This document shows, in pieces, positions 58,000 to 64,000 of a stretch of DNA of 64,000 nt. The DNA lies in assembly GCF_000379825.1 (NCBI RefSeq), contig NZ_KB903835.1:395655-459654 (forward strand), in the 5' to 3' direction. A program made the translations under genes and the position numbers. The notes under the pieces were generated by a model, which saw nothing but the letters and a program-made list of their open reading frames with translations, did no database searches and was not told the DNA's origin. Each line of letters starts with the position of its first letter. Position 1 is the stretch's first letter. The stretch is from Longispora albida DSM 44784 (GTDB lineage Bacteria; Actinomycetota; Actinomycetes; Mycobacteriales; Micromonosporaceae).

Positions 58000-58752
58000 G
58001 TGATAATGGCCGGCGTGGATGAAGTCGAGGTTGTCGTCGCGCATTCCGAGCGAGCGACCCTGCGGGTCGGCGACGTGTTCCTGAAGGTCGACGCGGATCA
58101 GGCTCGCATGGATATCGAGGTCGCGGCGATGGCGATGGCGCCGGTCCCGACGCCGGAGATCCTGTGGCACAAGCCGCCGGCACTCGCGCTCGCTCCGCTC
58201 TCCGGTACAGCGCTCGGCCGCCTGGGCGAGCCGTCGACCGCGTCGCCAGCGGCGTGGGCCGCAGCGGGCGCCGCCTTGCGGAAGCTGCACGACGCGCCGC
58301 TGCCGCCCTGGCCCGGCAAGACCCGCGAGGAGATCACCGCGCGCCTCGATACCGAGTGCGCGTGGCTCATCGAGAACGCCGTCCTTCCCGCTGACCTGGT
58401 CACCCGCAACCGCGAGATCGCGGATGCCGCGCTCCGGCCGTGGATACCGGTGTTCACGCACGGCGACCTGCAGATCAGCCACGTCTTCACCGAAGGTGAC
58501 GAGGTCACCGGGATACTCGACTGGTCGGAGGCCAGCCAGGGTGACGCCATGTCCGACATCGCCACCCTGACCCTCGGGCACGAGGACCGCCTGGCTGACC
58601 TCGTCTCCGGCTACGGAACCGGTGCCGACCTCGGCGTGGTCCGCGCGTGGTGGTCGCTGCGGAGCCTGCTGGCGAGCCGCTGGCTGATCGAGCACGGCTT
58701 CGATCCTGACTCGCCTGGCTGCGAGTTCGACGTGCTGCGATCCCGGATGTGA
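58000..58752 (+). CDS. aminoglycoside-phosphotransferase-family kinase
   Basis: A 250-residue APH/choline-kinase-fold protein. The catalytic loop is FTHGDLQISHVF: the usual metal-binding Asn of HGDxxxxN is His here, as in a subgroup of this family. The DxD/DWE motif is GILDWSEA. The N-terminal lobe is reduced (TLRVGDVFLKVDADQ). The substrate is unknown; resistance should not be assumed. The start is GTG 58000 or ATG 58006. It is convergent with the methyltransferase gene, 10 bp apart. Confidence 0.8.
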   Translation: MIMAGVDEVEVVVAHSERATLRVGDVFLKVDADQARMDIEVAAMAMAPVPTPEILWHKPPALALAPLSGTALGRLGEPSTASPAAWAAAGAALRKLHDAPLPPWPGKTREEITARLDTECAWLIENAVLPADLVTRNREIADAALRPWIPVFTHGDLQISHVFTEGDEVTGILDWSEASQGDAMSDIATLTLGHEDRLADLVSGYGTGADLGVVRAWWSLRSLLASRWLIEHGFDPDSPGCEFDVLRSRM

Positions 58753-58762
58753 GCCCGCGCGT

Positions 58763-59611
58763 TCACCTCAGCCCGGTGTACCGGGCGGTCGCGTGGTTGA
58801 TCCGCATGCCACAAGGCAACTGGCCGTCTCCGCCCACAATGGACTGGGACTCCGCCAGGAACCGCGAACGCAGCTCCGTCGTCTCCTCCTCGCCGAGGTC
58901 GGTCATCTCGTAGAGCGTGAACGCCATGACCTCCCAGACCCGCTCGGGCGTGCCACGCGGGTCGATGATGATCGGCTCCCAGCTGACTGGCTCGAATCCG
59001 TGCGGTACGAGGATCTCGTCGAGCCCTTCGCGGTTGCGGGCCCGGCGGTCACCGAGAGGCGGGGTCCGGGCGGCGTCAGGCTGGGCCCGGAAGTACGGCC
59101 GGGCCAGTTTCAGGAACAACTCGCGCGCCTCACCCTCGACGGCGCCACCACCCACGCCGACCGAGAACACGCCGCCGGGAACCAGTACCCGAGCCACCTC
59201 GGCCGCGACTTGCTCCACATCGGACATCAGCATGAAAGCCATGTGGGACACGACCGCGTCGTAGGCGTTGTCGCTGAAGGGTAGCTGCTGTGCGCGCCCG
59301 CACCGCAGATCCGCATCGGCGAGCGCGGGCCGTCGCCGGGCGAAGGCGAGTTCGCCCTCGGACAGGTCGATGCCAGCCAGGGTTTCGGCGCCGGCTTCCG
59401 CGAGGAGTTGCAGGAGCATGCCGTCGGCGCAGCCCAGGTCGAGAACTCTCCGCGCGCCGGCGACCCGGTCGGCGATGACCTGATAACTGGTACGCCCATC
59501 GGCGGTGAGCAGTTCCTCGCAGCCTTCGGACTGGCGGCCGGGGTTCTCGTTGTGATGCGTGCGCAGGAAGTCCTCGGCGGCCAGGGCTGCTGCTGTCGGC
59601 GGCGTCGTCAT
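58763..59611 (-). CDS. SAM-dependent methyltransferase (class I)
   Basis: A 282-residue small-molecule-type methyltransferase. Motif I is VLDLGCADGMLLQLLAEAG, the acidic ribose-binding Asp follows in LAGIDLSEGEL, and motif IV-like region is LPFSDNAYDAVVSHMAFMLMSD. The C-terminal domain (RGTPERVWEVMAFTLYEMTDL) is lid-like. The substrate is not deducible; the neighbouring kinase-fold and reductase genes look like accessory metabolism. The start ATG 59611 lies in an open frame. Confidence 0.85.
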   Translation of the reverse strand: MTTPPTAAALAAEDFLRTHHNENPGRQSEGCEELLTADGRTSYQVIADRVAGARRVLDLGCADGMLLQLLAEAGAETLAGIDLSEGELAFARRRPALADADLRCGRAQQLPFSDNAYDAVVSHMAFMLMSDVEQVAAEVARVLVPGGVFSVGVGGGAVEGEARELFLKLARPYFRAQPDAARTPPLGDRRARNREGLDEILVPHGFEPVSWEPIIIDPRGTPERVWEVMAFTLYEMTDLGEEETTELRSRFLAESQSIVGGDGQLPCGMRINHATARYTGLR

Positions 59612-59674
59612 CCGGCCGACCCTACCGGCCGGACTCCGACGCGACCACTGTGGACATTGGATGGTCCGGCGTGC

Positions 59675-60343
59675 TCAGCTCGCGATGCCGAGGACCTGCC
59701 GGATGGTGTCCGGCTGGTTGAGCATGGCGAGCATGTGGTGCGCGACGTCGGCGCGCGGTACCGAGAACCCGCCTCGGATGTTGCGGTTCAACGCAGTCCG
59801 GTACCTGCCGGTCACAGGCCTGTCGGTGAGTTTCGGCGGGCGGGACACCGTCCAGTCGAGCCCGCTGTCGCGCAGGAGTTGCTCGGTGACGGCGAGGTCG
59901 GCGTAGTGCGGGCCGAACAGCGCCCGGGTCAGCGGAGTACCCAGATACCGCATCAGGAACCCGTCACCAGGATCGTGCCGGGGCGGCTCCACCTGACCGG
60001 GTACCGGCACGGGCCCGACCGGCGCAGCGCTGACGACGACGATCCGCCGGACGTCCTCGGCCAGCATCGCCTGGACGATCGCACGCGTACCACGGGACGT
60101 GATGCCAGCGTCCGCGCGCGGGTTCCGCGGGCCCAGCCCGGACAACACGGCGTCGGAGTCGCGTACCGCCGCGGCGAGAACCCCCGCGTCGGGCCGGTCG
60201 AGGTCTGCGGCGACCGCGCGAACCCCGTCCGGCAGGTCACGGGGCCGCCGGGCGACTGCGGTGACCTCGTGCCCGGCCGCTACCGCCTGCTCGACCAGGT
60301 GCCGTCCGATCCCGCCCGTAGCGGCAACGATCGTGAGCCTCAT
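59675..60343 (-). CDS. NmrA/BVR-type NAD(P)H-binding protein
   Basis: A 222-residue short atypical SDR. Nucleotide-binding motif TIVAATGGIGRHLVEQA is close to the N-terminus; VVVSAAPVG and the substrate-side YADLAVTEQLLRDSGLDWTVSRPPKL follow, the pattern of NAD(P)H-binding YwnB/HSCARG-like proteins. No catalytic YxxxK is obvious. ATG 60343 overlaps the stop of the upstream NmrA-like gene (ATGA), so the two are coupled and probably under the divergent MarR regulator. Confidence 0.85.
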   Translation of the reverse strand: MRLTIVAATGGIGRHLVEQAVAAGHEVTAVARRPRDLPDGVRAVAADLDRPDAGVLAAAVRDSDAVLSGLGPRNPRADAGITSRGTRAIVQAMLAEDVRRIVVVSAAPVGPVPVPGQVEPPRHDPGDGFLMRYLGTPLTRALFGPHYADLAVTEQLLRDSGLDWTVSRPPKLTDRPVTGRYRTALNRNIRGGFSVPRADVAHHMLAMLNQPDTIRQVLGIAS

Positions 60344-61185
60344 CGGTCCCCTCCTGCCGTGAAAGCAGAACGGTGATCCAGAGCCCAGGTGGCGTACGTG
60401 CGAGCCGGTCGCCCCAGCAACTCCCGGACCGTGCCCGTCGTCGGCCCGGCCTCGCGTGCGTAGTCGGCGAGCGAGCCGAGCAGCCGGTCGGGTACCTCGG
60501 CGGGCAGCCCGGCGGCCAGCATGCCCCGCCGGATCTCGTCCGGTGTGGACTCAGCGAACGACAACGGCCGCCCGAGCGCCGTACCGAGCGCGGCGACCTT
60601 CTCCGGCTGGCTCAGGGACTCCTCGCCCGTGAGCAGGTACACCTGGCCATTGTGGACGGAATCCGTCAGCGCCAGCGCAGCCACGGCGGCGATGTCGCGC
60701 TCGTCGATGGTGGACGTCCTCGCCTCCGGGTACGCCCCTCGGACCGTCCCGGTCAGCTGGATCTGGCGGGCCCAGGCGAGCGTGTTGGCGGCGAAGTCCG
60801 CGCAGCGCAGGATCGTCCAGTCCAGCCCGCTGCCCCTGGCGATGTCCTCGACAGCCTGGAACTGCTGCCGGAACCGGGGGAGCCCCGCCGGGTACTGCAC
60901 CGTCAGCGCAGACAGGACGACAACCCGCTTCGCGCCCGCCCCGCGAGCGTGAGCCAGCAGGCCAGCGGCGTCCGCTCCGGCCGCGCGCGGGCTGAGCAGG
61001 ATGGCTTCCACGCCGCTGAGAGCGCCGCCGAGCCCGGCGACCTCGCTGGGGTGAACGACCTGTGTGCCGGAGGGGAAGGCGGCGCGGGGATCGCGGGTGA
61101 CCACGGTGACCTTCGCCCCGCTCTCCACCAGTAGCCGGACTGTTTCCCTGCCGACGGCGCCAGTGGCACCGGTTACCAGGATCAT
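60340..61185 (-). CDS. NmrA family NAD(P)-binding protein (QorB-like)
   Basis: A 281-residue atypical SDR. MILVTGATGAVGRETVRLL is the Rossmann motif, and VVLSALTVQYP and LDWTILRCADFAANTLAW are typical of NmrA/YtfG proteins. The C-terminal helical part (GRPLSFAESTPDEIRRGMLAAGLP) matches the family lid. Related proteins are quinone reductases or redox sensors. GAGGGG about 8 nt before ATG 61185; the upstream open frame overlaps the divergent MarR gene and is ignored. Confidence 0.87.
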   Translation of the reverse strand: MILVTGATGAVGRETVRLLVESGAKVTVVTRDPRAAFPSGTQVVHPSEVAGLGGALSGVEAILLSPRAAGADAAGLLAHARGAGAKRVVVLSALTVQYPAGLPRFRQQFQAVEDIARGSGLDWTILRCADFAANTLAWARQIQLTGTVRGAYPEARTSTIDERDIAAVAALALTDSVHNGQVYLLTGEESLSQPEKVAALGTALGRPLSFAESTPDEIRRGMLAAGLPAEVPDRLLGSLADYAREAGPTTGTVRELLGRPARTYATWALDHRSAFTAGGDR

Positions 61186-61204
61186 GACCCAACCCCTCTC
61201 GCTG

Positions 61205-61252
61205 TCGTATCGTATGAGAACCAAACTATCTGAGATTCGGAGTTCATACAAT
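61205..61252. promoter_or_regulatory. divergent promoter/operator region between NmrA-like and MarR genes
   Basis: GTATGA (61212-61217) and its inverse TCATAC (61244-61249) flank this short region, whose A+T content is much higher than average. CGTAT is repeated directly at 61206 and 61211. TACAAT directly precedes the MarR ATG. A MarR autoregulatory site is inferred. Confidence 0.4.
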
Positions 61253-61744
61253 ATGAGTGCCGTAACATCTGGAGGCCGAAGTGCCCGCAGGCAGCTGACC
61301 ACCCAGATCAAGGACACGCTGCGGGACCTGCGCAACCAGCTGTCGACGCTCAACCGCCAGGTCGGAGTCCAGCTCGCCCTCAAGGACATCGACATGGACT
61401 GCCTCGACCTCATCAGCCGGCACGGGCCGCTGAGCCCGAGCGGGCTGGCCCGCCGGGCCGGGCTGCACCCGGCCACCATCACGGGCATCCTCGACCGGCT
61501 GGAACGGGCCGGCTGGGTCGCCAGGGAGCGGGACCCGGCCGACCGGCGCGCGGTCACCGTCCGGGCGCTGCCGGATCGGGGCAGGGAGGTGTACGTGCTG
61601 TTCGCCGGCATGAACACGGCGCTGGACCAGATCTGTGCCGGCTACGACGAGCAGCAGCTCGAGCTGCTCGCCGACTTCCTCAGCAAGGCCAACGACGCCG
61701 GACTCACCGCGACCCGCACCCTCGCGGACGGTTCCGGCACGTAG
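61253..61744 (+). CDS. MarR family transcriptional regulator
   Basis: A 163-residue regulator. The winged helix is LSPSGLARRAGLHPATITGILDRLERAGWV with wing RERDPADRRAVTVRALP; the flanking helices (N-terminal QIKDTLRDLRNQLSTLNRQV and C-terminal ELLADFLSKAND) form the dimer. ATG 61253 is chosen because the upstream frame overlaps the divergent gene. It probably represses the two NmrA-like genes, as with redox- or quinone-responsive MarR proteins; the ligand is unknown. One Cys only, near the middle, and one near residue 122. Confidence 0.88.
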   Translation: MSAVTSGGRSARRQLTTQIKDTLRDLRNQLSTLNRQVGVQLALKDIDMDCLDLISRHGPLSPSGLARRAGLHPATITGILDRLERAGWVARERDPADRRAVTVRALPDRGREVYVLFAGMNTALDQICAGYDEQQLELLADFLSKANDAGLTATRTLADGSGT

Positions 61745-61755
61745 CCGTCATCCGG

Positions 61756-62490
61756 TCACGCGCAGGCGGCCACGCAGAACTCGTTGCCGTCCGGGTCGGC
61801 CAGCGCCACCCAGCCATCCCCGCACGGCGCGGTACCGGCGTGCGTGGCCCCGAGCGCGAGCAGCCGGCCGACCTCGGCCTGCTGGCCGCCGCCGTCCGCC
61901 GGTACGAGATCGAAGTGCACCCGGCCCTTGCCGGCCTTCGGCTCGACGGGCGGTCCGCCCCACGTGATCTTCGTGCCGCCGGCCGGCGACTGGATCGCGG
62001 TCTCCTCGTTCTCGTCCCAGACCAGCGGCCAGGCCAGCGCCTCGGCCCAGAAGTAGCCGACGGCCTGCGAACCATCGCAGGCCAGTGCACCGATGACACC
62101 GGTACCGGCGAGGAAGTTGTTGCCGGCCTCGATGACGCAGAACTCGTTACCCTCGGGGTCGGCCAGCACCACGTGACCCTCGTCCCCGGTCTGGCCGACG
62201 TCGGCGTGCCGCCCGCCGAGCCTGAGTGCCGTGGACACCGTCTGCTTCTGCCCCTCGGGCGACTCGCTCGTCAGGTCGAAGTGCATCCGGTTCTGGACGG
62301 TCTTCGGTTCCGCGGCTGGCACGAGCCGGATCCGGTATCCGCTGCCGGAGCCGGGCAGGAGCGCGACGCCGCCGTGCACCTCCTCAGCCAGCTCCCAGCC
62401 GAGGAGCCCGGCCCAGAACCGCCCTGCCCGTGCTGGTTCGGCCGCGTCGAAAGTGATCGCGAACAACTGGGAACCCATCCGCCTGCTCAT
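61756..62490 (-). CDS. tandem VOC (glyoxalase/bleomycin-resistance fold) protein
   Basis: A 244-residue protein of two VOC domains. The first starts FAITFDAAEPARAGRFWAGLLGW and ends VVLADPEGNEFCVIE. The second begins GVIGALACDGSQAVGYFWAEAL and ends VALADPDGNEFCVAA. The paired DPxGNEFCV endings are diagnostic of this group. Ligand or reaction is unknown; many are called glyoxalase-like. ATG 62490 or 62478 is the start. It is convergent with the MarR gene. Confidence 0.85.
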   Translation of the reverse strand: MSRRMGSQLFAITFDAAEPARAGRFWAGLLGWELAEEVHGGVALLPGSGSGYRIRLVPAAEPKTVQNRMHFDLTSESPEGQKQTVSTALRLGGRHADVGQTGDEGHVVLADPEGNEFCVIEAGNNFLAGTGVIGALACDGSQAVGYFWAEALAWPLVWDENEETAIQSPAGGTKITWGGPPVEPKAGKGRVHFDLVPADGGGQQAEVGRLLALGATHAGTAPCGDGWVALADPDGNEFCVAACA

Positions 62491-62766
62491 CTCCGATCCG
62501 CGCCGAACGCGGATCTGTCGCCGTACGCGCAGCACTCTGCCGCCTGATGATCGGGAGCCTAGAGACGAGCAGGCGGCATCGCAGCCGACTTACCAGGGGA
62601 TTCACCGGAAAGAGGGGCTGGAGAAGAACCTCAGCTATCCCCTCTGCTGTATCCAGCATATCGGCGTGTCAAGCAGATCAAATCGCCCTGGATGCTGATT
62701 TTGCGGCCCTGGCCAGCACCTACTCTCGACAAGCACGCGAAGAACCATGCTTTTCGAAGGAGCCAC
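62491..62766. other. 276-bp promoter region of the HelD gene
   Basis: No gene is supported here. TACTCT near 62722 with TTTTGC upstream is a promoter candidate for the HelD gene. GAGGGG (62614) and CCCCTC (62639) form a weak inverted repeat. I looked for the palindromic rifamycin-associated element known before some helR genes and did not see it. Confidence 0.4.
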
Positions 62767-64000
62767 GTGTCCGAACTCGCTTCCGAGCTCGTATCCGAAA
62801 CCGAACGTCAGATCGCCGTCGAGCAGCAGGTAGTCGACAAGGTCTACGACCGTCTGGAGGTCATGCGCGCACAGGCGAGGGAAGTGAAGCAGGAAGGGCA
62901 CAGCCGGGGCATGTCCGGCCCGCCGACCGGGCTGGTCGAGCGGGACGTCCTGGTGCTGGGCGCAGCCGCCCGGATGTCCGACCTGGACGGCCAGGAGGAC
63001 GGCATCGTCTTCGGCCGCCTAGACTTCGAGGACGGGTACACCTACCGGGTCGGCCGGCTCGGTGTCCGCGACGAGGACAAGGAACCGCTCGTCGTGGACT
63101 GGCGCGCCCCGGCGGCGGCGCCGTTCTACCGGGCGACCCCCGGCGAGGCGCTCGGCGTGGACCGGCGGCGCGTCATCACGTGCGAGGGCCCGAAGGTCGT
63201 GGGCCTCGACGACGAGGTGCTGTCCGGCAAGGACGTCGAGGGTGTGGTCGGCGAGGGCGCGCTGCTCCGGTCGATCACCAGGGAACGCGGCGAGCACATG
63301 CGCGACATCGTCACCACGATCCAGCGCGAGCAGGACGAGGCGATCCGGGCACCGGCGACCGGCGTCACGCTGATCTCCGGCGGTCCCGGTACCGGCAAGA
63401 CGCAGGTCGCGCTGCACCGCGCCGCGTACCTGCTCTACACCGACCGGGGGAAGTTCTCCGACGGCCGGGTGCTCGTGGTCGGCCCGTCGACGGTGTTCAC
63501 CGAGTACATCGGGAAGGTGCTGCCGGGGCTCGGCGAGGACAGTGTCCACCTGCGGGCGCTCGGTGAGCTGTTCGACGGGGTCGTCGCGACCCGCCGGGAC
63601 TCCGCAGAGGTGGCCCGGGCCAAGGGCGACCTGACCATGGTCCGGGTACTGACGGACCTGGCCTGGGACACCCCGCCCGGCGCGCCGGACCGGCTCGGCC
63701 CGCTCACGGCCGACGTGCTGGCGAAGGCCCGCGCGGACATCCGGAAACAGTGCGAGGCGAAGGACATCAAGCCGAACGGTGCCCGCCCGGTGGCGGCCAG
63801 GGTGCTCACCGGGCTGCTGGACGGCCGGACGGTACCGGACGCCTTCCTCGACGTGTGGTGGCCGCCGCTGACCCCGCAGGACGTGCTGCCCGCGCAGGAC
63901 GGGGAGTGGACTGTGGACGACGTGCCGCTGCTCGACGAGCTCGCCGAGATCCTCGGTACACCGGAACTGCCGAAGGCCCGTGTGCCGGAGTGGCAGCTGC
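62767..64000 (+). CDS. HelD-family UvrD-like helicase, N-terminal part (runs off window)
   Basis: The first 411 codons of an SF1 helicase-like protein. The N-terminal coiled-coil (MSELASELVSETERQIAVEQ... to about residue 45) is the arm that enters the RNA polymerase channel in HelD. DWRAPAAAPFYRATPG is the family's specific segment, IVTTIQREQDEAIRAP is the Q-motif region, and Walker A is GGPGTGKT (205-212). HelD proteins free stalled RNA polymerase and in some actinobacteria (HelR) give rifamycin tolerance. AAGGAG 5 nt before GTG 62767 fixes the start. The rest, including motifs III-VI, lies beyond 64000. Confidence 0.9.
   Translation, partial: MSELASELVSETERQIAVEQQVVDKVYDRLEVMRAQAREVKQEGHSRGMSGPPTGLVERDVLVLGAAARMSDLDGQEDGIVFGRLDFEDGYTYRVGRLGVRDEDKEPLVVDWRAPAAAPFYRATPGEALGVDRRRVITCEGPKVVGLDDEVLSGKDVEGVVGEGALLRSITRERGEHMRDIVTTIQREQDEAIRAPATGVTLISGGPGTGKTQVALHRAAYLLYTDRGKFSDGRVLVVGPSTVFTEYIGKVLPGLGEDSVHLRALGELFDGVVATRRDSAEVARAKGDLTMVRVLTDLAWDTPPGAPDRLGPLTADVLAKARADIRKQCEAKDIKPNGARPVAARVLTGLLDGRTVPDAFLDVWWPPLTPQDVLPAQDGEWTVDDVPLLDELAEILGTPELPKARVPEWQL

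Noticed and set aside
58000-58752. Aminoglycoside resistance gene
   Set aside because: Only the general kinase fold is visible; residues that define known resistance enzymes are not, and the His substitution places it in an uncharacterised subgroup.
62547-63566. 339-codon frame over the HelD gene
   Set aside because: Wrong frame: Arg/Gly/Ala-rich. The frame from GTG 62767 has the Walker A and HelD-specific segments and a good ribosome site, but is cut by the window end.
1-64000. CRISPR arrays and insertion sequences
   Set aside because: No regularly spaced direct repeats with unique spacers and no transposase-like protein were seen; repeats found are coding tandem repeats or hairpins.

Overview
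The window is a dense, very GC-rich stretch with high GC at third codon positions, GTG starts, 4-base ATGA/GTGA overlaps and many leaderless-type promoters. It reads as chromosomal DNA of a filamentous actinobacterium. The block holB / MFS-tmk fusion / topA / hppA / anti-sigma kinase / bldG // MrfA-like helicase matches, from memory, the bldG neighbourhood of Streptomyces. The block ppa - dacB - DUF2342 protease - tilS - hpt - ftsH - folE ... folP-folB-folK - DUF3180 is the classic actinobacterial folate/FtsH locus. The chromosomal T4SS-like locus suggests Micromonosporales or Pseudonocardiales more than Streptomyces, but the genus cannot be fixed from sequence alone.

Layout. 0-4 kb: a small unknown gene, then the convergent replication pair holB and MFS-dTMP kinase. 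4-7.3 kb: a PLP aldolase/deaminase, a TetR regulator and a flavin sugar-lactone oxidase. 7.3-17.5 kb: topA, a conserved unknown gene, a lipoprotein, the proton-pumping pyrophosphatase, the anti-sigma factor/BldG pair and a divergent DNA-repair helicase. 17.5-19.3 kb: a nucleotidyltransferase and a three-gene YbaB/EspC-like operon of type VII secretion flavour. 19.4-25.9 kb: a holin-like mini-gene, a proline-racemase/ornithine-cyclodeaminase pair, a Ser/Thr kinase, a phage-endolysin-like peptidase, a two-component system and tRNA-Thr(CGT). 26-31.4 kb: a membrane phosphoesterase, PSP1 protein, MFS/MarR pair and scramblase-like protein.

31.4-50 kb: ppa, dacB, a phosphoribosyltransferase, a DUF2342 protease, tilS, hpt, a secreted DUF11-type protein, ftsH and folE. 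These are followed on the other strand by an orphan three-domain FtsK/SpoIIIE ATPase with two small partners, a Vsr nuclease, an orphan permease, DUF3180 and the translationally coupled folP-folB-folK. 50.3-57.9 kb: six tightly coupled genes resembling a type IV secretion channel (VirB2-, VirB3/PrgI-, VirB4-, VirB6-, VirB8/TcpC- and VirB1/TcpG-like) with no relaxase or coupling ATPase in view. 58-64 kb: a phosphotransferase, a methyltransferase, two NmrA-type reductases with a divergent MarR regulator, a tandem-VOC protein and the first 411 codons of a HelD-type helicase that runs off the window.

The most interesting parts are the relaxase-less T4SS-like operon, the orphan FtsK-like ATPase cluster, the possibly domesticated phage lysis pieces, and a consistent class of promoters whose -10 element sits 6-7 nt before the start codon.
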